Below are positions 6,044 through 12,965 of a stretch of DNA of 12,965 nt, one piece after another. This DNA is from Modestobacter sp. (GTDB taxonomy: Bacteria > Actinomycetota > Actinomycetes > Mycobacteriales > Geodermatophilaceae). The stretch is taken from assembly GCA_025965775.1 (NCBI GenBank), contig JAOPWG010000033.1, positions 1 through 12,965 on the forward strand, in the 5' to 3' direction. The notes under the pieces are model-generated. The model did no database searches and had not been told where the DNA came from. It saw nothing but the letters and a program-made list of their open reading frames with translations. The first letter of the stretch is position 1, and each line of letters begins with the position of its first letter. Made by a program: the position numbers and the translations under genes.

Positions 6044-7214
6044 AGGCGGTGACCTGGCGGGGGGTCGACGGGGTCGGGGTGGAGTCCGTGGACGACCCGC
6101 GGATCCTCAACTCCCACCACCTCGTCCTCGAGGTCGGGCTCACGGTGACCTGCGGCTCGGACCTGCACCTCCTGGGCGGGTACATCCCGGCGATGCGCTC
6201 CGGCGACGTGCTGGGGCACGAGTTCATGGGCACGGTCGCCGAGGTCGGCCCCGGTGTCACCAGGCACCAGGTCGGCGACCGGGTGGTGGTGTGCTCGTTC
6301 ATCAGTTGCGGGCAGTGCTGGTACTGCCGCAACCAGCTGTGGTCCCTGTGCGACAACGGCAATCCCAACCCGGCGATCACCCAAGGCCTGTGGGGCTTCG
6401 CGCCGGGCGGCTGCTACGGCTACTCGCATGCCCTGGGCGGCTGGGCGGGCAGCCACGCGGAGGACGTCCGCGTGCCGCACACGGACCGGGGCGCCTTCCC
6501 GATCCCCGACGACGTCTCCGACGAGCGGGCACTGTTCGCCTCCGACGCCGCGCCGACCGGGTGGACCGGGGCGCACCAGGCCGAGGTCCGGCCGGAGGAC
6601 GTCGTCGCGGTGTGGGGCGCCGGTGGTGTCGGGCAGATGGCCGCCCGCGCGGCGATGATCATGGGTGCCGAGCGGGTCGTCGTCATCGATCGGCTGGACA
6701 ACCGACTCGAGCAGGTGCGCACGCACATCGGCGCGGAGACCCTCGACCACGAGGAGGTCGACGTGGCCGCCGAGCTGCGGGAGATGTCCGGTGGCCGCGG
6801 TCCGGACGTCTGCATCGAGGCGGTGGGCATGGAGGCCCACAGCCCCGGCCCGCAGTACCTCTACGACCAGGTCAAGCAGCAGCTGCGGCTGCAGACCGAC
6901 CGCCCCACCGCCGTCCGGGAGGCCATCCACGCCTGCCGGAAAGGTGGGACCGCGTTCACCCTCGGCGTCTTCGCCGGACCGGTGGACAAGTTCCCGCTCG
7001 GGCGGTGATGAACAAGGCGCTGACCCTGCGCGGTGCCCAGCAGCACGGGCACCGCTACATCCCGGAGATCCTCGAGCGGATGAGCCGCGGCGAGGTCGTC
7101 ACCGAGCACCTCGCCACCCACGTGCTGCCGTTCGAGGACGGGCCCAAGGGCTACGCGATGTTCGAGAACAAGCAGGACGGGTGCGTCCGCGCCGTCTTCC
7201 GGCCCCGTAGCTGA
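6040..7214 (+). pseudogene. Second Zn-dependent alcohol dehydrogenase, frameshifted near the 3' end
   Basis: An MDR-family Zn dehydrogenase. The first frame (6040-7008, 322 residues) holds Cys38 and Asp41 (CGSD), His60-Glu61 (GHEF), the structural cysteines 90, 93, 96 and 104, the NAD loop GAGGVG (193-198) and VVVIDR with Asp217. It then ends after KFPLGR. The expected continuation, VMNKALTLRGAQQHGHRYIP and on to GCVRAVFRPRS, is in another frame ending at 7214. A single missing G in the CTCGGGCGG run at about 6999-7005 explains this, and the restored enzyme would be about 391 residues, normal for the group. The stop and an in-frame ATG for the second piece overlap as TGATG (7006-7010). The start is a GTG overlapping the TGA of the upstream gene. 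It is a paralogue of the first gene of the operon. Either a sequencing error, a split gene or early decay. Confidence 0.8.
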
Positions 7215-7242
7215 GGCGTCCGCCGGCCGCTGTGCACGGGCC

Positions 7243-8271
7243 TCACCTCCCGGCGATCCGGGCGGCGACCGCCGGGGGCATCGTCGAGCAGGCGTCGGCG
7301 TTGCCGCGGTCGGCCGCGTGGGCGCCGGCGGTGTCGTGGATGCCGATGGTCGCGACGGCTGCCTGCCAGCCGCCCATCCCCGCCAGTTCGGCCGGCACGT
7401 GCACGTTGGCCGCGCCGTTGACGAGGTCCACGGCGGCCGGGTCGGCTCCCGCGCCGATGTCGATGCCCCCGCCCGGCGCCCTGGTCACGCGGTCCGGGTC
7501 GGGGAGCACGCCCATCAGCTGGTCGGCCTGGTACTGGGTCACATCCCAGGGCGCCTCGCCGAAGTAGTACCAGCTGGCCGCGCAGATGCCGTACAGGTGC
7601 GGTCCGAACTGGGCGTAGTCGAGGTAGAGCTCCATGACGCGCTGGTCGGGCAGGGCGAGGCTCAGCTCCGAGGCCAGGACGGCCTCGATCGCCTTGCGGG
7701 CCGGATCCTGGTGCGGCCACAGGAAGACGTTCTTCGCCAGCTGCTGGGGGATGGTCGAGCCGGTGGGGTCCGGCCGGCCGTGCAGGTAGGCCGCGACCCG
7801 GGCGCTGAAGGCGGCGACGGTGAACGCCCCGGGTCGCGGGCCGAGTTCCTCGTCCTCGTGGGCGATGGCGGCGGCGATCGTGTACCGGCTGACGTGCTCC
7901 AGCGAGACGTGCTGGTGGATGACCGGCCGGGTGTCCTGCAGCATGAACGCGGTCCGGTCGGGGGCCCACCAGCGCAGGGTCACGATGAAGCCCGCGGACA
8001 CCAGCTGCAGGAGCAGGACCGCGACGAGGAGACGGCGGGCGACCCGCCACACGCGGGAACGCGGGCCCGGCACCGCTGTCCGTGGGCCGCCGGGTCCCCC
8101 GGACGGTGGCCCCGGCCACGGATAGCTGCCGGGTCGGGGCGGGGGAGTGGCCGGGGCCGCCGGCGGCAGCCGCACCTCGGGCTCCGGCCACAGCAGGCCC
8201 ATCCGCCGGCCGTCGCCCGCGCCCGGCGCCGTGCGGAGGCCGCCGGCCGGTGTGCCCTGCCCGAGGACCAT
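7243..8271 (-). CDS. Membrane-anchored GT51 peptidoglycan glycosyltransferase
   Basis: A monofunctional transglycosylase-domain protein that would polymerise lipid II glycan outside the membrane. From the ATG at 8271 it has 342 residues: a Pro/Gly-rich cytoplasmic tail (1-75), one membrane helix (about 79-98, RRLLVAVLLLQLVSAGFIV) and a GT51 domain. Visible motifs are AHEDEELG with the catalytic-type Glu139-Asp140, GSTIPQQLAKNVFLWP (171-186), and the VMELYLDYAQFGPHLYGI region. There is no transpeptidase domain. Against the common form, the STI[TS]QQL motif has Pro, and the usual ED-x-x-F-x-x-H-x-G block is altered. The start is uncertain: GTG 8331 and ATG 8202 are also in frame, none with a good ribosome site. 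It converges with the dehydrogenase operon and is divergent from murT-gatD, a fitting cell-wall neighbour. Confidence 0.8.
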   Translation of the reverse strand: MVLGQGTPAGGLRTAPGAGDGRRMGLLWPEPEVRLPPAAPATPPPRPGSYPWPGPPSGGPGGPRTAVPGPRSRVWRVARRLLVAVLLLQLVSAGFIVTLRWWAPDRTAFMLQDTRPVIHQHVSLEHVSRYTIAAAIAHEDEELGPRPGAFTVAAFSARVAAYLHGRPDPTGSTIPQQLAKNVFLWPHQDPARKAIEAVLASELSLALPDQRVMELYLDYAQFGPHLYGICAASWYYFGEAPWDVTQYQADQLMGVLPDPDRVTRAPGGGIDIGAGADPAAVDLVNGAANVHVPAELAGMGGWQAAVATIGIHDTAGAHAADRGNADACSTMPPAVAARIAGR

Positions 8272-8708
8272 GCCATGAGCCTGGCTGCTCCGACCCGCGG
8301 CGGCAAGGCTCCCCAGCAGACTCCTATCCACTGCTCAGCGCGATGCCGGGCACGACGGTGCTGTCGCCGAACCTCGGGAGCACGGCCGGCGTGGGCGCCG
8401 GGGCCGACGACCCAGGGTTCGTGCGACAGGGACTTCATGCCCGTTCAGGCGTTCTTCAGGTGCCGGGGGGCGTAATGATGGTCATGCCCACCTGGGGACG
8501 AGACACGGCCCGACAGTCGTGGGCCGGCGGCGAGGTGATCGTGACCCATCCCCCGCCAGGACCACGGACGCCGGGAACAGTGGGCGCCGACGGGATCGAG
8601 CCCCTGTCCGGCGTCCGGCAGAGCGCCGGCCCGGAGCCCCCGGGACCCGCCGGTGCCTGTCCTGGGCCGGCCGGTGACCGACCCGGGCGGCGCCTGCGCG
8701 GAACCTGG
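8272..8708. other. Divergent intergenic region between the glycosyltransferase and murT
   Basis: About 440 bases (377 if the glycosyltransferase starts at GTG 8331). The murT frame is open through it, but the translated text is low in recognisable protein features and precedes the usual MurT N-terminus, so I read it as non-coding. It should hold promoters for both directions. An A/T-richer patch with TAATGAT lies at 8473-8479 but has no well-spaced -35 partner. No RNA gene or terminator is apparent. Confidence 0.5.
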
Positions 8709-9920
8709 ATGCGGCTGGCGGTCGGGGCCGGGGAGCTGGCCTCGCAGGCGTCGCGGCGCCTACGCGGAGGGGAGGGCGTGGTCACTCGTGGCCGGGTCGT
8801 CCTCGCCCTGGACCCGGGGGCGCTGTCCCAGCTGGCAGCCGGCCGGCGGGTGGTGCTGGTGACGGGGACCAACGGCAAGACGACCACGGCGCACCTGCTC
8901 GCTGCCGCGCTCCGGACCCTCGGGCCGGTGGCGCACAACGACAGCGGAGCCAACATGGTCGACGGTGCGGTCGCCGCTCTGGCGGCCCAGCGGGATGCGC
9001 CGCTGGCTGTGCTGGAGGTCGACGAGCTGCACCTCGGTCGGATCGCGGACGCCGTGGCGCCTGCGGTCGTGGTGGTGCTGAACCTGAGCCGCGACCAGCT
9101 CGACCGGGGCGCAGAGGTGGCGGCCGTGGCGGCCAGTGTCCAGGACGCCCTCGGACGGCAGCCCGACACGCGGATCGTGGCCAACCGCGACGACCCGGTG
9201 GTGGTGGCGGCCGTGGCCGGCCGGCCCCATGTGACCTGGGTGGCGGCGGGGGCCACCTGGTCCGGCGACACCGCGGTCTGCCCCGCCTGTGGGCGGCGGC
9301 TCACCACGGCCGCGGAATGGTCGTGCCGGTGCGGGCTGTCGCGCCCGCCGGCGGCGTTCGAGTTCCGCGAGGGGGTGGTCCACGGTGCGCGGACGACGAC
9401 GCCCCTTCACCTGCAGTTGCCGGGCCGGTTCAACGTGGGGAACGCGCTGGCGGCCATGGCGGCCGCGCAGCTGCTCGGGGTGGCGCCGGGCGACTCGGCC
9501 GCCGCGATGGCCGACGTGCAGTCCGTGGCGCACCGCTACGCCACCGTCCGGCACGGCCGCCACGAGCTGCGCCTGTTGCTGGCGAAGAACCCCGCCGGTT
9601 GGGCGGAGATGCTGCCCCTGGTCCGGAACTGCCCGGCGCTGCTCGTCGTCGTCAACGCGCGGGAAGCGGACGGTCGCGACACCTCGTGGCTGTGGGACGT
9701 GCCCTTCGAGGACCTGGCGCCCCGGACGGTCGTGGGTGCCAGTGGTGAGCGCGCCGCCGACGTCGGACTCCGGCTGAGCTATGCCGGGATCCGGCACGAC
9801 ACGGAGGCCGACCCGCTGGCCGCCGTGGAACGGCTCCCGCCCGGTGTGGTGGCGGTGGTCGCGAACTACACCGCGTTCGCCGACCTGTGGCACCGCCTGG
9901 CCGGCTCGGCGGCGCGATGA
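8709..9920 (+). CDS. murT: Lipid II isoglutaminyl synthase, ligase subunit MurT
   Basis: With GatD it amidates the alpha-carboxyl of D-glutamate in lipid II to D-isoglutamine, using ATP and glutamine, at the cytoplasmic membrane face. The 403-residue length matches the family. Visible are the Mur-ligase P-loop GTNGKTTT (53-60), HNDSGANMVDG (76-86), LEVDE (102-106), and the MurT-specific zinc-ribbon cysteines at 191, 194, 206 and 208 (the last pair is C-x-C). Also seen are the central domain LPGRFNVGNALAAMAAAQ (237-254), and in the C-terminal DUF1727 part LAKNPAGW (291-298), DGRDTSWLWD (321-330, likely with the catalytic Asp) and VANYTAF (384-390). ATG 8709 was chosen to match the usual N-terminus (MRLAVGAGELASQASRRL). 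Its ribosome site is weak. It overlaps gatD by ATGA, so the subunits are translationally coupled. Confidence 0.95.
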   Translation: MRLAVGAGELASQASRRLRGGEGVVTRGRVVLALDPGALSQLAAGRRVVLVTGTNGKTTTAHLLAAALRTLGPVAHNDSGANMVDGAVAALAAQRDAPLAVLEVDELHLGRIADAVAPAVVVVLNLSRDQLDRGAEVAAVAASVQDALGRQPDTRIVANRDDPVVVAAVAGRPHVTWVAAGATWSGDTAVCPACGRRLTTAAEWSCRCGLSRPPAAFEFREGVVHGARTTTPLHLQLPGRFNVGNALAAMAAAQLLGVAPGDSAAAMADVQSVAHRYATVRHGRHELRLLLAKNPAGWAEMLPLVRNCPALLVVVNAREADGRDTSWLWDVPFEDLAPRTVVGASGERAADVGLRLSYAGIRHDTEADPLAAVERLPPGVVAVVANYTAFADLWHRLAGSAAR

Positions 9921-10687
9921 GCGGGGAGTCGATCGTCCGGATCGGGGTGCTGCTGCCCGACGTGCTGGGCACCTACTCCGACCGGGGCAACGCCACCGTG
10001 CTCGCCCAGCGGCTCCGGTGGCGCGGTGTGGACGCCGATGTGATCACCGTGACCGCGGGCTCGCGGCCACCGGGTGACTGCGACGTCTACGTGATCGGCG
10101 GAGGCGAGGACGCCGCCCAGTCCTTCGCCGCCGAGTGGCTCCGGCGGCACCGGCAGCTGCGCACCAGGCTGCAGACGGCACACGTCTTCGCGGTGTGCGC
10201 CGGGCTGCAGGTGCTCGGTCACTGGGTCGAAGGCGTCGACGGACGCCGCCGGCCCGGGCTCGGCATCCTGGACCTCACCACCTCCCCCGGCCGGCGCCGG
10301 TCGGTCGGCGAGGTGGTCGCCAGCTGTGTCCTGCCCGGGGTCGGGACGCTCACCGGCTTCGAGAACCATCGCGGAGTGACCCGGCTGGGACCGGATGCAG
10401 CACCGCTCGCCGCGGTGGTCCACGGCGTCGGCAACGGCAGCGGTGACGGGGGGGAGGGCGCCCTCACGCCGACCGTCATCGGCACCTACCTGCACGGGCC
10501 GGTCCTGGCTCGCAATCCGGCCCTGGCCGACCACATCGTGCACACCGTCACCGGCCGGGACCTCTCACCGCTCGAGCTGCCCGACCAGGACGACGTCCGG
10601 CACGTCCACCTGGCCGTCGCCGCCCGGCGCCCCCTCGATCCGCTACGTCGGATCCGGGCAGCCCTCTGCCGCCCGCGACACGGGTGA
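9917..10687 (+). CDS. gatD: Lipid II isoglutaminyl synthase, glutamine amidotransferase subunit GatD
   Basis: Class-I-like glutaminase of the CobB/CobQ type that releases ammonia from glutamine and channels it to MurT. 256 residues. The nucleophile is Cys94 in FAVCAGLQVLG. The catalytic His is His193 in IGTYLHGPVLARNP. Further family signatures are LLPDVLGTYSDRGNA (12-26), the G-G-G-E-D oxyanion region (61-65) and TGFENHRGVTRLG (146-158). Arg128 is probably the substrate-binding arginine described for GatD. ATG overlaps the murT stop by four bases, the arrangement seen widely in Gram-positive bacteria. Full length, nothing odd, apart from a Gly/Ser-rich loop at 169-181. Confidence 0.95.
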   Translation: MSGESIVRIGVLLPDVLGTYSDRGNATVLAQRLRWRGVDADVITVTAGSRPPGDCDVYVIGGGEDAAQSFAAEWLRRHRQLRTRLQTAHVFAVCAGLQVLGHWVEGVDGRRRPGLGILDLTTSPGRRRSVGEVVASCVLPGVGTLTGFENHRGVTRLGPDAAPLAAVVHGVGNGSGDGGEGALTPTVIGTYLHGPVLARNPALADHIVHTVTGRDLSPLELPDQDDVRHVHLAVAARRPLDPLRRIRAALCRPRHG

Positions 10688-10837
10688 CCGCACCCGTGGG
10701 AGCGGCAACGAATCGATGCGGTTCCGTCTGCCGTTGACGCTGCCGCAGTGGTAGCGCCATGCTGCGCCAGTGTCTGTGTCGGAGCACACGGAGCCATCCG
10801 CTCCGGTTCCCCGGCGACGGTGAGGCGCGCCGCGACC

Positions 10838-10844
10838 GAGGAGG
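10838..10844 (+). promoter_or_regulatory. Ribosome binding site of the SDR gene
   Basis: GAGGAGG, five bases before ATG 10850. It fixes that start. Confidence 0.8.
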
Positions 10845-10849
10845 ACGCG

Positions 10850-11665
10850 ATGACAGCGACGCAGGTACGTGCGATCAGGGCCGGCGACAAGCTCCTCGGC
10901 CGGGTGGCCTTCGTGACCGGCGGCACCCGCGGGATCGGAGCGGCGATCTGCCGCAGTCTGGCTTCCCAGGGCGCCGACGTCGCCGCCGGCTACAGCGGCA
11001 ACCAGGAGGCGGCCGAGGCGTTCGCCCGGGACTTCTCCAGCACTTTCCCGGACCGCCACGTGACCGTGCACCGTGGCGACATCGGATCGGCGGACGACTG
11101 CCGTCGCTGTGTCGACGAGGTGATCGACCAGCACGGTCGGCTGGACATCCTGGTCAACAACGCCGGCATCACCGTTGACCGGACCGTGCTGAAGATGGTC
11201 GACGAGGACTGGCGGCGGGTGATCGACGTCAACCTGTCGGGAGCGTTCTACCTGTCCCAGGCCGCGTTGATCCACATGCTCGAGCGCGGCAGCGGGCGCA
11301 TCGTGGTGATCTCCTCGGTGATCGGTGAGACTGGCGGCATCGGGCAGGTCAACTACGCGTCGGCCAAGTCGGGGCTGTTCGGTCTGACCAAGACGCTGGC
11401 CCGGGAGGCCGCGATGCAGCTGCGGCGTGCGGGCCGGACCGACGGGATCGGGGTCACGGTGAACGCCGTGACCCCGGGCTACATCGGGACCGAGATGCTG
11501 GACGCCGTCCCCGAGAAGGTCCTGGACGGCCTTCGGGCGAAAATCCCCCTCGGGCGGCTGGGGCAGCCGGACGAGGTCGCCCGGGTGGTGCACTTCCTGG
11601 CCGCGGACGCCTCGTCGTACATCACCGGCCAGGTGTGGGGCGTCAACGGCGGCCTCGACATGTAG
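10850..11665 (+). CDS. SDR-family 3-oxoacyl reductase (FabG/PhaB-like)
   Basis: A 271-residue classical short-chain dehydrogenase, likely NADPH-dependent, reducing a 3-ketoacyl-CoA or 3-ketoacyl-ACP. Visible are the cofactor loop TGGTRGIG (23-30), NNAG (103-106), Asn128, and the catalytic Ser156, Tyr169 and Lys173 in a context (SSVIGETGGIGQVNYASAKSG) very like acetoacetyl-CoA reductase PhaB and FabG. A small insertion (QLRRAGRTDGIG, 190-201) precedes TVNAVTPGYIGTEM. The C-terminus SSYITGQVWGVNGGLDM is complete. The start has an excellent ribosome site. The gene follows gatD after 162 bases and precedes the carboxylase by 75 bases on the same strand, so a lipid or polyhydroxyalkanoate role is possible. 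The substrate cannot be decided from sequence. Confidence 0.88.
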   Translation: MTATQVRAIRAGDKLLGRVAFVTGGTRGIGAAICRSLASQGADVAAGYSGNQEAAEAFARDFSSTFPDRHVTVHRGDIGSADDCRRCVDEVIDQHGRLDILVNNAGITVDRTVLKMVDEDWRRVIDVNLSGAFYLSQAALIHMLERGSGRIVVISSVIGETGGIGQVNYASAKSGLFGLTKTLAREAAMQLRRAGRTDGIGVTVNAVTPGYIGTEMLDAVPEKVLDGLRAKIPLGRLGQPDEVARVVHFLAADASSYITGQVWGVNGGLDM

Positions 11666-11725
11666 GCCTCGGCAGGTCGCAGTACGCCCGGACCTGTGCC
11701 GTCGACCTCGGCCGGGCGATCCACA

Positions 11726-11733
11726 GGGAGGGG
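11726..11733 (+). promoter_or_regulatory. Ribosome binding site of the carboxylase gene
   Basis: GGGAGGGG about seven bases before GTG 11741. It supports the GTG start, which places the family N-terminus (FDRIAVINRGEPAMRLIRAV) at the beginning. Confidence 0.7.
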
Positions 11734-11740
11734 TGCACGG

Positions 11741-12965
11741 GTGTTCGACCGCATCGCTGTGATCAACCGGGGCGAGCCTGCCATGCGCCTCATCCGCGCC
11801 GTCCGCGAACTCAATTCCGAGCACGGCTACGGCACCCGGGTGATCGCGCTGCACACCGAGGCCGAGCGGCGGGCGACGTTCGTGCGCGCCGCCGACGAGG
11901 CCGTCCTGCTCCGCGAGAACGGCCCGGGGAACCCGTATCTCGACCACGAGGAGCTCGGCCGGGCGTTGCGCGCCAGCCGCGCCGACGCGGCCTGGGTCGG
12001 CTGGGGTTTCGTCGCGGAGGACCCCGCCTTCGCCGAGCTGTGCGCCGATCTCGGCGTGACGTTCATCGGGCCGCCGCCGGCGGCGATGCGGCTCCTGGGC
12101 GCCAAGATCGAGGCGAAGGTCCTCGCCGAGCAGACCGGCGTCCCCGTCGCGCCCTGGAGCGGCGGCCCGGTCGAGGGGCTGGCGGACGGTCGCCGGCACG
12201 CTGCCGCGATCGGCTACCCGCTCATGGTCAAGGCGAGGAGCGGCGGCGGGGGCCGGGGTATCCGCATCGTGCGTGCGGAGGAGGAGCTCGAGGAGGCGCT
12301 CGACCGCACCCGGACCGAGGCGCTGCGCACCTTCGGGGACCCCGTCGTGTTCATGGAGCGGCTGGTCGAGGGCGGCCGGCACGTCGAGGTGCAGGTGATC
12401 GCCGACCAGCACGGTGCGGTGTGGGCACCGGGGGTCCGGGACTGTTCGGTACAGCGGCGCAACCAGAAGGTCCTCGAGGAGTCGAGCTCGCCGGCGCTGA
12501 GCCGCGAGCAGGACGACGCCCTGCGCGAGTCCGCCATCGCGCTGGTCACGGCGGCCGGCTACGTGGGCGCCGGCACCGTGGAGTTCCTCTACCAGCCGGC
12601 CGAGAAGCTCTTCACCTTCCTGGAGGTCAACACCCGGCTGCTGGTCGAGCACCCGGTGACGGAGGAGACGACCGGGCTCGACATCGTGAAACTGCAGTTG
12701 CACGTGGCCGTCGGCGGCCGGCTCGACGGCGACCCGCCTGAGGAGTTCGGCCATGCCGTGGAGGCGCGGCTCAATGCCGAGGACGCCGAGCAGGGCTTCG
12801 CTCCCGCGCCCGGCCGGGTCGAGCTCATGCGCCTGCCCGCCGGGCCGGGTGTGCGCGTGGACACCGGCATGACCGTCGGGGACGTCATCCCCCCGGCCTA
12901 CGACTCGATGATCGCCAAGGTGATCGCCTGGGGGCGGGACCGGCCCGAAGCCCTGGCGCGCCTGC
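11741..12965 (+). CDS. Acyl-CoA carboxylase biotin carboxylase region, 3' end outside window
   Basis: ATP-grasp biotin carboxylase that carboxylates biotin with bicarbonate and ATP for an acetyl- or propionyl-CoA carboxylase. The visible 408 codons cover the biotin carboxylase domain: the N-terminal FDRIAVINRGEPAMRLIRA, FIGPPPAAMRLLGAKIEAK, the glycine-rich ATP loop KARSGGGGRGIRIV, VFMERLVEGGRHVEVQV, the CSVQRRNQKVLEES signature, EVNTRLLVEHPVTEETTG and GHAVEARLNAED. The ERGE/AEHGYGTRV flavour is like the very long actinobacterial fusions of carboxylase, biotin carrier and carboxyltransferase, so the full protein may be about 1,800 residues, an inference. Position 301 is Leu (codon CTG) where active biotin carboxylases normally have Gln. 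The start is GTG with a good ribosome site, 75 bases after the reductase gene. Confidence 0.88.
   Translation, partial: MFDRIAVINRGEPAMRLIRAVRELNSEHGYGTRVIALHTEAERRATFVRAADEAVLLRENGPGNPYLDHEELGRALRASRADAAWVGWGFVAEDPAFAELCADLGVTFIGPPPAAMRLLGAKIEAKVLAEQTGVPVAPWSGGPVEGLADGRRHAAAIGYPLMVKARSGGGGRGIRIVRAEEELEEALDRTRTEALRTFGDPVVFMERLVEGGRHVEVQVIADQHGAVWAPGVRDCSVQRRNQKVLEESSSPALSREQDDALRESAIALVTAAGYVGAGTVEFLYQPAEKLFTFLEVNTRLLVEHPVTEETTGLDIVKLQLHVAVGGRLDGDPPEEFGHAVEARLNAEDAEQGFAPAPGRVELMRLPAGPGVRVDTGMTVGDVIPPAYDSMIAKVIAWGRDRPEALARL

Noticed and set aside
5203..6930. Minus-strand open frame of 575 codons
   Set aside because: Shadow of the DJ-1, unknown and second dehydrogenase genes; no protein motifs.
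10733..10762. Promoter for the SDR gene (TTGACG and a downstream CATGCT or TAGCGC)
   Set aside because: Spacing or -10 match is poor. In this base composition a TTGACG alone is not enough.
11635..12741. Plus-strand 368-codon frame over the carboxylase start
   Set aside because: Wrong frame. The GTG 11741 frame carries all the biotin carboxylase motifs and simply runs off the window.

Overview
The window is very GC-rich, uses many GTG starts and packs genes with 4-base overlaps. It carries the MurT/GatD peptidoglycan amidation pair, a SigJ-like sigma factor with a SnoaL-type tail, a DUF5996 protein and a biotin carboxylase of actinobacterial type. Together these point to a high-GC actinobacterium, plausibly a soil Geodermatophilaceae-like organism (Geodermatophilus, Blastococcus, Modestobacter). 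The genus is an inference from protein flavour only. No rRNA, tRNA, CRISPR array, insertion sequence or phage gene was seen, so this looks like chromosomal accessory and housekeeping DNA.

Layout. 1-143 (-): 5' part of a cold-shock protein. 494-1217 (+): a decayed SigJ-like ECF sigma factor with several indels and most of its SnoaL domain missing. 1236-2174 and 2204-2611 (-): a DUF5996 protein and a small two-helix membrane protein, probably co-transcribed. 2732-3127 and 3150-3605 (-): a single-domain rhodanese behind a membrane-anchored coiled-coil protein. 3606-3828: a divergent promoter region with a perfect 9-bp inverted repeat. 3829-7214 (+): a tight four-gene operon of a formaldehyde-dehydrogenase-like Zn-MDR enzyme, a DJ-1/PfpI protein, an unknown protein (frameshifted) and a second Zn-MDR dehydrogenase (frameshifted near its 3' end). 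7243-8271 (-): a membrane-anchored GT51 peptidoglycan glycosyltransferase. 8709-10687 (+): murT-gatD. 10850-11665 (+): an FabG/PhaB-like short-chain reductase. 11741-end (+): the start of an acyl-CoA carboxylase biotin carboxylase subunit or fusion.

How the parts fit. The four-gene operon looks like a module for reactive aldehydes: two Zn-dependent dehydrogenases plus a DJ-1-family protein, with stop and start codons touching or overlapping at every junction. It is transcribed away from the rhodanese and coiled-coil pair across a shared control region. The GT51 enzyme and MurT/GatD are divergent neighbours in cell-wall synthesis: one polymerises lipid II glycan, the other amidates its D-glutamate. 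The reductase and carboxylase suggest acyl-CoA or fatty-acid metabolism.

The most notable observations are three genes broken by small indels, two of them inside the aldehyde operon (one with a TGATG re-initiation geometry), a biotin carboxylase with Leu where the usual active-site Gln of the NTR-x-Q-VEH motif should be, and the aldehyde operon itself with its unknown third member. I did not find a clear novel defence or mobile system.
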